In this document: positions 55,164 through 64,000 of the stretch, piece by piece
Layout of the letters: every line of letters starts with the position of its first letter
How positions within the stretch are numbered: position 1 is the first letter of the stretch
Assembly: GCF_900105455.1 (NCBI RefSeq)
Contig: NZ_FNSF01000005.1
Span: 62,001 to 126,000, forward strand
Origin: Tenacibaculum sp. MAR_2009_124
GTDB lineage: Bacteria > Bacteroidota > Bacteroidia > Flavobacteriales > Flavobacteriaceae
Length of the DNA: 64,000 bases
Reading direction: 5' to 3'
Notes under the pieces: generated by a model
The model's database searches: none
Seen by the model: only the letters and a program-made list of their open reading frames with translations
What the model was told of the DNA's origin: nothing
Made by a program: the position numbers and the translations under genes

Positions 55164-56373
55164 TTTGTTTTACTTTTTTATTTAAAAAGATGATTGCGAC
55201 TAAAATTGCAGACATTGGTATCAGAGAGAGATAGAACACACGATCGCCTCCAAGTAAATCGAATAGATTACCAATAATTATTGAGCCTAATGTTCCTCCA
55301 ATTGCAGAAAAGAATGTTAATATTCCAGCCAAAGCACTATGCTGTGACTTATCTGTATTCGATAAAACCGTTGAACTTAATAATGGGTATAATGGAGCTA
55401 AAAACAGACCTATCATGGGAAATAAAAAAGAAACCAATGGCAAATCACCAATTGAGTTGACTTCTTGATTAGGAACGTTATTAGCCATTGGCAATACGAT
55501 TATTACTAATATTCCTGCTAAAACAAGCCCGGTGATAGCAATATAAAACCATTTTACTTTCTTCACTAATATCCCAGTAATAAACCTACCAATAGCAAAT
55601 GATGCCATTAAAATGACCGCTACTTGAGTAGCTAATGCAGATGAAATATGTAATGTTTCTTTGTTAAAAGTTGGAAGCCATGTCATGATTCCCTGTTCAG
55701 TCATCACATAGAAAAAGGCAAAAATCGCAAATATCCAAATTATGGGTTTAGAGAAAAGTTGAAACATGTTTCTAAAATCCTCTTTCATGGTCGTATCCTT
55801 TCTATCCACTTCAATATCGAACTTAGAAAATAGGATAATAAAGAACGATATAGCAATAAGTCCAGCCATTAATAAATATCCTTTCAACCAATTACTGGGA
55901 TCAGGGTGTTCGTAAAAGAGAGGAAAAACTAGGTACATAAAAATAATTCCAACCATAAAGGTGGTTTCTATATAACTCATTAATTGACTATGGTCCTTTT
56001 TAGATTCTGTTATATATCCAATTAAAGCATATACCGCTACTTTAACTATAGCAAAGGTCATTCCTGTAATTGCAAACAAAATTTTCACCGCCCAAAATGA
56101 ATTCCCCATATACATTCCTAAACAACCTACGAAAACCAACACAAGGCTAATAAGCATTCCTTTTTTATACCCTAGTCTAGGAAGAAAAGAGCCAATAATA
56201 AAAGAGACAAAAGCTATGGAAAGATCTTTAAAAGGCTCCAATAGCGCTGCATCAGTTTTTAACACTCCATAAACTTCTTGCGAACGTTCTACCAAAATTC
56301 CAACACTATTTAAAAGTGCTGCAAAAACGAAGTAGATTAAAAACAACGATATTTTAATTCCAAAATGTTTCAT
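55153..56373 (-). CDS. MFS transporter, probable sugar carrier
   Basis: 406 residues with about 12 hydrophobic segments, beginning FGIKISLFLIYFVFAALLNSVGILVE and ending LSLIPMSAILVAIIFLNKK. It resembles the FucP-like or general sugar MFS group; the central loop FDIEVDRKDTTMKEDF is short. Translationally coupled to the trehalase downstream (11-base overlap), so trehalose or its products are the likely cargo. No closer assignment is possible. Confidence 0.85.
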   Translation of the reverse strand: MKHFGIKISLFLIYFVFAALLNSVGILVERSQEVYGVLKTDAALLEPFKDLSIAFVSFIIGSFLPRLGYKKGMLISLVLVFVGCLGMYMGNSFWAVKILFAITGMTFAIVKVAVYALIGYITESKKDHSQLMSYIETTFMVGIIFMYLVFPLFYEHPDPSNWLKGYLLMAGLIAISFFIILFSKFDIEVDRKDTTMKEDFRNMFQLFSKPIIWIFAIFAFFYVMTEQGIMTWLPTFNKETLHISSALATQVAVILMASFAIGRFITGILVKKVKWFYIAITGLVLAGILVIIVLPMANNVPNQEVNSIGDLPLVSFLFPMIGLFLAPLYPLLSSTVLSNTDKSQHSALAGILTFFSAIGGTLGSIIIGNLFDLLGGDRVFYLSLIPMSAILVAIIFLNKKVKQNEV

Positions 56374-56399
56374 ACTAATGAATTGATTAAATCTATAAA

Positions 56400-57947
56400 T
56401 TAATGACCTGCAATAGGAGGAACTTCGATTCCCTTTTCAGAGTCTTTCGGTTCTTTTAAACGCAGGGCTAATACTCCTGAAATGGCGAAAAACACTCCCG
56501 CAAATACAATCGCATTGATTGGGCTATCATTTAGAGCATATTTTACAATAGGTCCAAAACTTACAGTTTCAATAAGCATAGGAATAACAATCATCATATT
56601 CACAATTCCCATGTATACCCCTCGCCTCGTAGCTGGAATTACTTTTGACACCATGGCATAAGGAATCCCCATCATTGCTGCCCATCCAATTCCTAATAAA
56701 ATCATTGGTATGAGTAATAAGTATTGATGCTGAATAAAAGGTAAGGAAAGCATTGACAAGGCTGATAAAAACAAACTCAAAACATATACTTTCTTCGACC
56801 CGAACTTACTCGCAAGCGGAACCAAAGCTAAAGCCACGATCATGGTTACGAAGTTATATGTTCCATTCATTAGCCCTACTTGAGCCAGAGCATCGCTATC
56901 ACTATTTCCTGAAATAGAATGTTTCAACATGGGAGAGATAAATTGCCAATAAATAAATAGTGCGTACCATTGAAAAAAATACACACCAGATAGTTTCCAC
57001 ATAAACTTCGGCATATCGGCTATTGCTTCAGCAGCTTCCAGTAAAGGCATTAATAAATCTCCAAACTTTCTAAAGGTATCGTTTTCGGGATTTTTCTTTA
57101 TCAATCGATATAAAAAATAAAGCCACATAAATGCAATGCCTAGCATTATCACTACTAACAAATTAAAATTTACAAATAGGTAGGGAAAGAGATAGGCAAA
57201 ACCCAAACCTAGCAATAGAGGAGCTGACAACACAATAAATAATGCGCTTAACACCTGAATAAATGGATGCGGCTTGCCTTCATTAAACTTCTCTATCTCC
57301 TTCAATTCCTCTTCAGAAGGAGGAATTTCGGGTGTTTTCATCACCGACCACAATACGGTTCCAATAGAAGCTATAGCTCCTAAGAAAAAAGAATAATATA
57401 CCCAAGTAGGAATTGCGTGCAACGTCTCATTTCCTCCCGAATCACTAAACCATCCTTGAAACAAGAATAATGAAAAGTTGGCAATTGTAATTCCAGCCCC
57501 CACAAACAGACTCTGCATTTGGTATCCAAACGTTAATTGATTGTCTGGTAATTTATCTCCTACAAAAGCTCTATATGGTTCCATCGCTGTATTATTTGCA
57601 GCATCTAAAATCCAAAGTAGTCCGACAGCAAACCATAATTCGGGACTAAAAGGGAAGGCCAATAAACACAAACTTGCCAAGATGGCTCCTATTAAAAAAA
57701 ATGGTTTTCGTCGTCCATATTTAGGAGACCAGGTTTTATCTGAAATAGCTCCAATAATTGGCTGAATTAACAATCCTGTTACAGGTCCTGCTAAATTCAA
57801 TAATGGTAATTCATCATGATGAGCTCCTAAGAATTCAAAAATAGGATTTACTGCCGATTGCTGCAACCCGAAACTAAATTGAATTCCGAAAAAACCGACA
57901 TTCATATTCCATATTTGCCAAAAGGAAAGTTTAGGTTTTGTTATCAT
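56400..57947 (-). CDS. MFS sugar symporter, GPH/SUT (sucrose transporter) type
   Basis: 515 residues from the ATG at 57947; the frame is open to 58040 but that would overlap the upstream aquaporin gene, and MITKPKLSFWQIWNMNVGFFGIQFSFGLQ is the normal start. About 12 membrane segments. ISDKTWSPKYGRRKPFFLIGA is the loop 2-3 signature shared with plant-type sucrose carriers, and DAANNTAMEPYRAFVGD is characteristic of bacterial homologues. Likely proton-linked import of sucrose or a related disaccharide. The gene starts 11 bases after the aquaporin stop. Confidence 0.9.
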   Translation of the reverse strand: MITKPKLSFWQIWNMNVGFFGIQFSFGLQQSAVNPIFEFLGAHHDELPLLNLAGPVTGLLIQPIIGAISDKTWSPKYGRRKPFFLIGAILASLCLLAFPFSPELWFAVGLLWILDAANNTAMEPYRAFVGDKLPDNQLTFGYQMQSLFVGAGITIANFSLFLFQGWFSDSGGNETLHAIPTWVYYSFFLGAIASIGTVLWSVMKTPEIPPSEEELKEIEKFNEGKPHPFIQVLSALFIVLSAPLLLGLGFAYLFPYLFVNFNLLVVIMLGIAFMWLYFLYRLIKKNPENDTFRKFGDLLMPLLEAAEAIADMPKFMWKLSGVYFFQWYALFIYWQFISPMLKHSISGNSDSDALAQVGLMNGTYNFVTMIVALALVPLASKFGSKKVYVLSLFLSALSMLSLPFIQHQYLLLIPMILLGIGWAAMMGIPYAMVSKVIPATRRGVYMGIVNMMIVIPMLIETVSFGPIVKYALNDSPINAIVFAGVFFAISGVLALRLKEPKDSEKGIEVPPIAGH

Positions 57948-57958
57948 TTTCAGTTGTT

Positions 57959-58687
57959 TTAAAAGATTAGTAAATAAAGAAAGGCAGCCAAAACACTTCC
58001 TGTAATAGGTCCCAAAACAGGAATCCATGCATAATTCCAATTACTCTTGCCTTTATAAATAATTGTATGAGCTAATCTAGGGCCTAAGTCTCTCGCAGGG
58101 TTTATAGCATACCCAGTTGTTCCTCCCAAACTTAATCCAATACCCCAAACTAGTATTGCTACGGGCAATGCTCCAATACTTCCTAAACCAATTGGAATTT
58201 CTGTATTATTAAATTCGAATGACGCCCCTGTTATATATAAAATCACAAAAATGAGCACAAACGTTCCAATACACTCTGATATAAAATTATGTAGGTTATG
58301 TCGTATCGCTGGGATCGTTGAAAAAGTTACCAATTTATCATCATGAGATTCCGTAATACGATAATGTTGTATGTAAAATAGGTAAACCGTTAAAGCTCCT
58401 AAAAAAGCTCCTAGAAGTTGCGCTCCTATATAAGTTGGAACAACTGCCCAACTTATTTTTTCAAGAATTGCGAAGCTAATAGTTACCGCAGGGTTTAAAT
58501 GTGCTCCACTTGAAGACCCCGCTACCACTACTCCAACATAAACCGCAAATGCCCATGCAGTTGTAATAACTATCCAAGCATCATTTCCACCGAATTTTGT
58601 TCCTTTTAGAACCACATTGGCTACCACGCCATTTCCGAGTAAGATCAGTAAAAATGTTCCGATTGATTCAGCTACAAAAACACTCAT
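57959..58687 (-). CDS. MIP family aquaglyceroporin (GlpF-like)
   Basis: 242 residues, six membrane segments and two half helices with HLNPAVTIS and AINPARDLGPR. The Asp after the second NPA-R is typical of glycerol facilitators. It passes glycerol, water or other small polyols. No glycerol kinase is near; in this sugar cluster it may serve osmotic balance or polyol uptake. It lies 24 bases after GH97 and 11 before the symporter. Confidence 0.93.
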   Translation of the reverse strand: MSVFVAESIGTFLLILLGNGVVANVVLKGTKFGGNDAWIVITTAWAFAVYVGVVVAGSSSGAHLNPAVTISFAILEKISWAVVPTYIGAQLLGAFLGALTVYLFYIQHYRITESHDDKLVTFSTIPAIRHNLHNFISECIGTFVLIFVILYITGASFEFNNTEIPIGLGSIGALPVAILVWGIGLSLGGTTGYAINPARDLGPRLAHTIIYKGKSNWNYAWIPVLGPITGSVLAAFLYLLIF

Positions 58688-58711
58688 AATAAAACTGTTT
58701 AATTTGACATG

Positions 58712-60844
58712 TTAATTCTGGGTATTTTTCCTTTTCAGTGAAATTGCAAATCCTCCTCCAGAAGCCATTGATAAGTCTAATGATTTTTCTGCGGTTAACT
58801 CTATCTCTTCAATTTTATAATCTTGGGGATTATCATTCCAATGGGCTTTTTCTCCATCTTTATAAATTGTTCCTTTATAAGTAACACCTTTATCAAGGAA
58901 ATCGAACGTTAATGTTACTTTTCGGGCTTCTTCGTTATTAATTCCTCCAATAAACCAATTCTCTGTTTCCCTTTCTTTTCTAGCAATCGTTACAAAATCT
59001 CCTACTTCACCATTTAACACCTTAGTCTCTTTCCAATTTACTCCTACATCACTAATAAATTGAAACATTGGATGAATTTTCCCTTCTTTTAAATAATGCT
59101 CTGGAAGATCGCAAGCCATTTGAATTGGACTATTAATTACAACATATAAAGCTAATTGATGCGCCAATGTTGTATTTACCTGATTTCCTTTTCTATATTC
59201 GTCAAACTTAATATTAAATACACCTGGTGTAAAATCAATCGGGCCGCTTAACATTCTAGTAAAAGCAACTGTTGGTAAATGATTTGGAGGGTTTCCTCCA
59301 TCACTTGCCCAAGCATTAAATTCTTGCCCTCTTAGTCCTTCTCTCGCTATAGCGTTTGGATACGTTCTTCTCTTACCAGTTCCTTTAATTGGTTCATGCG
59401 CATTTACTGCTATTTTCTTTTTAGCAGCTTCTTCTAATACTTTATGATAATGATTCACCATCCATTGTCCATGATGATATTCTCCTTTCGGGAAGATAGT
59501 TCCTACATATCCTGTTTTTACTGAGTTAATTCCATGTTTTTTCATGAAATTGTAAGCAACTTCCATTTGTTTTTCATAAGTTCTTGGAGCCGATGATGTT
59601 TCATGATGCATAATTATTTCTATTCCTTTTTCCTGAGCATATTGCATCACTTCATCAAAATTGTAATCCGGATAAGGAGTCATGAAATCAAAAATACCTT
59701 CGCGATTCCCACTTAACCATTGACTCCACCCAGTATTCCATCCTTCAACTAACATTCCTTTGATATTATTACCCGAAGCAAAGTCAATCAACTTCTTAGC
59801 GTTTTCCGTCGTTGCTCCGTGGCTTTTAGAACTAGCATTTCCTTCAACATAAGTAGTCATGTCTTGACTTGCTTCAAAATCCCAGGTCGACTTTCCAATA
59901 TGCATTTCCCACCAAATACCAACATATTTCATTGGTGTAAAATAACTGACGTCACCAATAGCATTCGGATCATTTAAGTTAACTATAAGATTTGATTCAA
60001 TTAAATCTCCAGCTTTTTCTGAGATTTGAATTGTTCTCCATGGGGTCTTGAAGGGTACGGTTATTTTTGCCTTCGCTTCTAAATTTTTTGATCCTACTAA
60101 CTCACTCACAAAAGCGGTATTTTCTTTATCCACTTTCAAAGTCATCCCTGAATAATCAGTTAAATCTGCTTCATGAAAACTAAGGTAAAGCCCATTATTT
60201 GTTTTTAAAGTTACTGGAGTATTTACTGCATTCTCTGGAATATAGCTAGCACTTAAATTGGGATGATTCCTTTTTGACAATGCGTCAATCTCTGAAAATT
60301 TCGATTCCGTATATAGATGTTCGTAAATATCCCAATCTCCAGGAATCCACCACGTCGTATGATCGCCAGTTAAATTAAATTCGGTATTTTCATCAGTAAT
60401 GATAAGTTCTTTTGCGTTTTCCTGCTCAGGAAATTCATATCGAAATCCTATTCCATCATCAAAAACTCTAAAATTCACAACCAACTGTCTTTTTGTTTCT
60501 GACTGTTCTTCTAATAGAATTTTCAATTCATTATAAGTATTACGCACATCCAACTGCTCTCCCCAAGGCATTTGCCAAGTATCATCAACTTTAGTTATGC
60601 TTGCCTCCGCTATTTTAAAATTAGATTTTAACGGTGCTTGTGTTTTAAATTCAAAACCAATTCCTGAAGAATCAATTACAGTTTTGTTTTCTTTGAATAC
60701 TTTGTAATAAGGCTCACCTTTTTTATTTAAATTAAAGGTTACCTCAATAGTGTTATCAGGTGACTTTATCCGTAAGACTTCTTCTTTTTGATTACATGAT
60801 GCTATCAAAAGAAAGTACATAAAGTAAAAATAATAGAGTCTCAT
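58712..60844 (-). CDS. GH97 alpha-glucosidase-type lipoprotein (inverting, SusB-like)
   Basis: 710 residues with a lipoprotein signal (lipobox IASC, C17). N-terminal beta-sandwich (about 20-290), TIM barrel (290-590) and C-terminal sheet. The catalytic region has IIMHHETSSAPRTYE, AVNAHEPIKGTG and LRGQEFNAW, which match the acidic residues of inverting SusB-type GH97 (two base Glu and one acid Glu), not the retaining type. It should cleave alpha-glucosidic links in the periplasm or at the surface. First gene of the sugar run. Confidence 0.93.
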   Translation of the reverse strand: MRLYYFYFMYFLLIASCNQKEEVLRIKSPDNTIEVTFNLNKKGEPYYKVFKENKTVIDSSGIGFEFKTQAPLKSNFKIAEASITKVDDTWQMPWGEQLDVRNTYNELKILLEEQSETKRQLVVNFRVFDDGIGFRYEFPEQENAKELIITDENTEFNLTGDHTTWWIPGDWDIYEHLYTESKFSEIDALSKRNHPNLSASYIPENAVNTPVTLKTNNGLYLSFHEADLTDYSGMTLKVDKENTAFVSELVGSKNLEAKAKITVPFKTPWRTIQISEKAGDLIESNLIVNLNDPNAIGDVSYFTPMKYVGIWWEMHIGKSTWDFEASQDMTTYVEGNASSKSHGATTENAKKLIDFASGNNIKGMLVEGWNTGWSQWLSGNREGIFDFMTPYPDYNFDEVMQYAQEKGIEIIMHHETSSAPRTYEKQMEVAYNFMKKHGINSVKTGYVGTIFPKGEYHHGQWMVNHYHKVLEEAAKKKIAVNAHEPIKGTGKRRTYPNAIAREGLRGQEFNAWASDGGNPPNHLPTVAFTRMLSGPIDFTPGVFNIKFDEYRKGNQVNTTLAHQLALYVVINSPIQMACDLPEHYLKEGKIHPMFQFISDVGVNWKETKVLNGEVGDFVTIARKERETENWFIGGINNEEARKVTLTFDFLDKGVTYKGTIYKDGEKAHWNDNPQDYKIEEIELTAEKSLDLSMASGGGFAISLKRKNTQN

Positions 60845-61013
60845 AATTTCAAGTGTTAGTTAATACCATTTCAACCTTAATATGACGCATATAAATTGTT
60901 TCTATATGGTTTGATTGTTGTTAAAGAATAAACCTGTAGCTGTAGCTATAGCTATGACTGTGTTTATTGTCTAAATTTATTTATACGACATTTCAAAATT
61001 CAATTGGTATGAG

Positions 61014-61904
61014 TTAATTTTCGATAGGCATGTATACTTCTGTTTTCCAGCGTAACGCATCACCTCCATAATTGGGGTTATTATGAAAAATTTCAACTGG
61101 TTTTCGAGAAATCGTTATTTTATTTCTCTCTGCATAATTCAAAAGTTTATACCAAGCTCTATCCGATGTTATGTAATTTCCATTGTAAATTACCTTTAAG
61201 GCATTTACACTTTTGTTCTGTTTGTATTGAATTTCTGGGTGATTAGGTAAAGAATCATTTTTTATGATAGGAAAGCAAAAATTGAAATGTATACTATCCT
61301 TTTCAATATCCCAATACTTAATTTCAACAAATGGAAGACCGTTATAATCAATGTTATTTTTATTTAGAAAACCACTTAAAAAAGAGTAATACTTCATCAT
61401 TCCAAAAGCCTTTTCATGTTGCCTTCCTTTAATATTTACATAAGCGCAGTAAGTTTCTTTTAAATTACTTTTTTGAACTTCTGACACTTTAATTTCTGAC
61501 AAATGCTTTGTTAATCCATTAAAAAAATCACTTACTGTTTTTTTTACTCTCTTTTCAAAATTTGTATTCGTAAAAGGAATTGCTATTTTATTCTGAATAC
61601 TATTATTTTCATCAGTTACATATATTTTGACCTTTGAAATAGAATCATTCAGTCGTTCCATATTCCAATCAAATGTAAACAGCGAATCCTTTGTAGATAC
61701 TTTCTGTAATAAATGACCTAATTCTATTTGTTCTAATGATGAATTATCTTTTAGAGTTTTGTTCCAAGATTTTAGTGATTGATTAATCGTTCCAGTAGTT
61801 GTTTTTACCTTGAACGTAACTAGATAATCGTAAGGTTTGATTAATAAATACCAAAGCAAACCTGCTAGTAACAGCATTGCAACAAGTCCCCATATTTTCT
61901 TCAC
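61014..61904 (-). CDS. SRPBCC/GyrI-like domain protein with N-terminal membrane anchor
   Basis: 296 residues. A single N-terminal membrane segment (IWGLVAMLLLAGLLWYLLI) precedes a SRPBCC-like region (about 25-140, VTFKVKTTTGTINQSLKSWN) and a GyrI/AraC effector-binding-like domain (about 145-293). The latter shows EKAFGMMKYYSFLSGFL, NALKVIYNGNYITSDRAWYKLLNYAERN and YGGDALRWKTEVYMPI. Such proteins bind hydrophobic small molecules. Here no DNA-binding domain is attached. Role unknown; 60 bases separate it from the haloperoxidase gene. Confidence 0.75.
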   Translation of the reverse strand: MKKIWGLVAMLLLAGLLWYLLIKPYDYLVTFKVKTTTGTINQSLKSWNKTLKDNSSLEQIELGHLLQKVSTKDSLFTFDWNMERLNDSISKVKIYVTDENNSIQNKIAIPFTNTNFEKRVKKTVSDFFNGLTKHLSEIKVSEVQKSNLKETYCAYVNIKGRQHEKAFGMMKYYSFLSGFLNKNNIDYNGLPFVEIKYWDIEKDSIHFNFCFPIIKNDSLPNHPEIQYKQNKSVNALKVIYNGNYITSDRAWYKLLNYAERNKITISRKPVEIFHNNPNYGGDALRWKTEVYMPIEN

Positions 61905-61965
61905 AAGATTGGTTTTATTTTATATTATTCTTTTTTCAAGAGAATCAAATCTCTTTAACTCTCTA

Positions 61966-63297
61966 TTAGTTCATCATTTTAAGGTTCTCAACAACTAAAT
62001 CTCCGACCTTTCTCCCCTGTCCTACACCGATTTCAACCGCTGCTCTATAGTGAATTCCTCCATACATTCTGCTAATAGCCGCTTCATCTGCTGCGGCTTT
62101 AAATGAAGGAAACGATCTAATTGGCAATCCATAAGGTGTTTCTGTATCATCTTTAAAATTAAAGTCGTCTCCAAAAATTGAAGTTAAAACCGTTGAAGCC
62201 GCACCAGAAACTACAGAATGCCCACTTGTATATTCTGGAAATGGAGGAGTTTGTAATATCGGCTTCCATTCATCATTAAAATATTTGTTAATTAAGGTTT
62301 CTGGTCTCACCAAATTACTCCTATACTTTTCATCCCAGCAACTTATAAAGGCATCGGCAATTGCTATCGATGTTTTGGTATAAGCATAAATTGTCTCGTT
62401 AAAATCTGATTGGCTTTTCTTAGTAGCAATTTTCACTATCCCAATCCAATGAGCTCCAGGTGTTATTTTTTTTATCGCAAACATTAAATGCCCTCTCGTT
62501 ACAGAAACATAAGGGTTACAATCCCAAAACTGAGCGATTTCGATTTTTTTTGAACTATCACCTTCCTCATCCAACTGTAAACTAATATCATATACTTCTT
62601 TCAATTCCTTATAAAAATCAGAACCTTTGTCCATTGAAAAAGCTGGTGGAGGAACAGGTTTGAATTGCGCTGCCGAATCCAAAACAAATGTTCGTATTTT
62701 ATTCCAGTGAGGTTCTAAACCATCCATATATGATGGAGGCGTAGGTTGCCACCTACTTTCAATATCAGAATCTACTACATATTTCGACATCGTTCTGGTT
62801 TGAGCATAGTTATCTTTATTCATCCAATTAGAAACATACTCAGATACTTTTAAACCATATTCTTTGGCATCTTCAAACTCTTTTTCATTTTTTGCATTCC
62901 AAACTGAATATAAACTATCGCGATATTCATCCATTTTTTGTTCAGAAAAAATCAGTTCTTTACTCAAGTCTATATGGGCTATTAAAGCAGCTAACGGATA
63001 ATTAACTTTCTTTTGTGCTTTCGGTATTCCTTCAAAATGTTGTATCTGATCACTTAAAGAATTATACGTACTATCATTTTGGGCAATGATTTCGTAAGCC
63101 GCAATATTCGGATAAGCAAAAACCCTACTCGCTACTGGAGGTGAAAAAATATCGTGAACCATAATTTCGATAACCTTATCAACTGATTGATGAAAATTAT
63201 CTGTTGTTACCTGAATAGGTTCTGTATTTTTCTTGCATGCTTGACTGAACACAAGAAATGGTATTAGGAATAAAAATTTATACTGTTTTTGCTTCAT
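61966..63297 (-). CDS. Vanadium-dependent haloperoxidase / PAP2 superfamily lipoprotein
   Basis: 443 residues with a lipoprotein signal (lipobox SQAC, C21). The C-terminal half carries the acid-phosphatase/haloperoxidase triad: KYRSNLVRP (K...RP), YTSGHSVVSGAA (SGH) and SRMYGGIHYRAA (R...H). The length and N-terminal helical domain fit the bacterial vanadium haloperoxidase-like group more than simple lipid phosphatases. Halide activity cannot be claimed from motifs alone. Its ATG starts one base after the stop of the VCBS repeat gene, so they are coupled; such haloperoxidase-like/VCBS pairs recur in Bacteroidota. Confidence 0.88.
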   Translation of the reverse strand: MKQKQYKFLFLIPFLVFSQACKKNTEPIQVTTDNFHQSVDKVIEIMVHDIFSPPVASRVFAYPNIAAYEIIAQNDSTYNSLSDQIQHFEGIPKAQKKVNYPLAALIAHIDLSKELIFSEQKMDEYRDSLYSVWNAKNEKEFEDAKEYGLKVSEYVSNWMNKDNYAQTRTMSKYVVDSDIESRWQPTPPSYMDGLEPHWNKIRTFVLDSAAQFKPVPPPAFSMDKGSDFYKELKEVYDISLQLDEEGDSSKKIEIAQFWDCNPYVSVTRGHLMFAIKKITPGAHWIGIVKIATKKSQSDFNETIYAYTKTSIAIADAFISCWDEKYRSNLVRPETLINKYFNDEWKPILQTPPFPEYTSGHSVVSGAASTVLTSIFGDDFNFKDDTETPYGLPIRSFPSFKAAADEAAISRMYGGIHYRAAVEIGVGQGRKVGDLVVENLKMMN

Positions 63298-63298
63298 T

Positions 63299-64000
63299 TT
63301 ATTTGGTTAATTTATACACTTGAACCTTATCGTTGTTTATGGTTGTTAACAAATAAGGCACTTCGTTTAATGATATTATTTGTAAGTTTTTCACTGCCTT
63401 TCTACTAAATTCTAGACCAAGCACATTTCCTAAACTTATTTTATTTTCAGCATAGATCATTGCTCCTGGAAATGAATCGAATCGTCCATGAAATGGACTG
63501 ACTCCAAAATAATTACCTCCTGCAAGTATTTCGCTCTCTCCGTTTTGATCGAAATCATATTCTAAGAATGAAAAAATTGGTGCTACTTGAAGTTCGTTCT
63601 GAAACGGCACAAAAACAAAAGAACTACCTTCATTTTTAAGATAACCAGAAGCCAATGTATGCACTTCTAAAACTTGGGCCTTGTTTAAAACTGAACTTTC
63701 AAAAATGCCTTCTATCGGCTTACCTGCAAAACTCTTATAGGTTGTGAATTTTTTTCTTAAACTAACTATTTGACTAGCTAACTCATCTAAACCTAATAGT
63801 GGATAATAATCACCATTTTTGTAGTTGCATACAATAGTTTCGGTACTTCCATTTTTATCAAAATCGGCATAATACATTCGTAATGGATGTTTTACTGAGG
63901 CTTTAAATTTCGAATTTGTACCCCAATTACCCAATATGTAATCAATATCTCCATCATTATCAATATCAAAAGGGGCAATTTGCTGCCATAACCCTTTTAA
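63299..64000 (-). CDS. VCBS/FG-GAP repeat protein (CRTAC1-like), 5' end outside window
   Basis: The frame is open through the right edge, encoding FDIDNDGDIDYILGNWGTNS upstream of the first internal Met, so the gene is cut by the window; about 233 residues are visible. Repeats YYADFDKNGSTETIV and LEYDFDQNGESEILAGGN are calcium-binding FG-GAP/VCBS blades, and the sequence resembles large ASPIC/UnbV-type surface proteins. It is coupled to the haloperoxidase-like gene by a single intergenic base. The full domain list lies beyond the window. Confidence 0.85.
   Translation of the reverse strand, partial: LKGLWQQIAPFDIDNDGDIDYILGNWGTNSKFKASVKHPLRMYYADFDKNGSTETIVCNYKNGDYYPLLGLDELASQIVSLRKKFTTYKSFAGKPIEGIFESSVLNKAQVLEVHTLASGYLKNEGSSFVFVPFQNELQVAPIFSFLEYDFDQNGESEILAGGNYFGVSPFHGRFDSFPGAMIYAENKISLGNVLGLEFSRKAVKNLQIISLNEVPYLLTTINNDKVQVYKLTK

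Noticed and set aside
57948-58040. Longer start of the SUT-type symporter
   Set aside because: It would overlap the aquaporin gene and adds a Cys-rich segment unlike the family; the ATG at 57947 fits better.
1-64000. CRISPR arrays, insertion sequences with transposase, rRNA, prophage genes
   Set aside because: I looked for regularly spaced repeats, transposase or integrase motifs and rRNA sequence and saw none.

Overview
The window is AT-rich DNA from a member of the Bacteroidota, most likely a marine flavobacterium. The evidence is secreted proteins with C-terminal type IX secretion sorting domains, many Bacteroidota-style lipoproteins, MbnP-family and four-helix-bundle proteins, a GH97 enzyme, sulfatases, and promoters of the TTTG-N19-TAnnTTTG type (best example upstream of the tRNA-Asn pair). 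I cannot name the genus from sequence alone.

Region 1 (1-16874, + strand) is the 3' end of a nonribosomal peptide synthetase locus. The first protein is cut by the left edge and shows C(partial)-A-T-C-A-T-C-A-T. One base after its stop, the second starts with a TubC-like docking domain and runs C-A-T-C-A-T-R. It ends in a thioester reductase, not a thioesterase, so release as a peptide aldehyde or alcohol is expected. My reading of the adenylation pockets gives X, Tyr-like, X, Pro-like, Tyr/Phe-like. A strong bidirectional terminator closes the locus.

Region 2 (16926-36078) is mixed housekeeping and secreted proteins: a Kbp/LysM protein, thiL, a four-gene surface cassette (choice-of-anchor B T9SS protein, repeat lipoprotein, MbnP, MbnH-like di-heme peroxidase), and a suf operon (sufA, sufB, an inserted four-helix-bundle gene, sufC, sufD) that ends in a terminator without sufS or sufE. 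After it come a serine hydrolase, a secreted T9SS serine protease, an S41 peptidase, a membrane AraC regulator, a DUF547 protein and a GNAT acetyltransferase.

Region 3 (36198-40753) holds sucA-sucB (2-oxoglutarate dehydrogenase E1 and E2, - strand) and two near-identical tRNA-Asn(GTT) genes with a clear promoter and terminator.

Region 4 (40834-50614, + strand) is a loosely packed accessory stretch: a lipocalin-like lipoprotein, a PhyH dioxygenase, two S1 sulfatases in tandem, an NTF2-like protein, an LCIB-type (theta) carbonic-anhydrase-like protein, a serine hydrolase, a CE6/SASA esterase and a VOC protein. It also contains at least two gene remnants: the first 24 codons of a DUF5009/HGSNAT-like acyltransferase and the C-terminal half of a LytTR regulator.

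Region 5 (50645-60844, - strand) is a sugar-use cluster. In transcription order it has a GH97 lipoprotein, an aquaglyceroporin, a GPH/SUT-type sugar symporter, a second MFS transporter, a GH37 trehalase of the fungal neutral type with an EF-hand-like loop, a GH32 fructosidase and a PfkB fructokinase. GH32 and trehalase lack signal peptides, so sucrose- and trehalose-type sugars are probably imported intact and cleaved inside. Two LacI-like CG-centred sites lie upstream of GH32.

Region 6 (61014-64000, - strand) has a GyrI-like/SRPBCC membrane protein, a vanadium haloperoxidase/PAP2-family lipoprotein, and a VCBS/FG-GAP repeat protein cut by the right edge.
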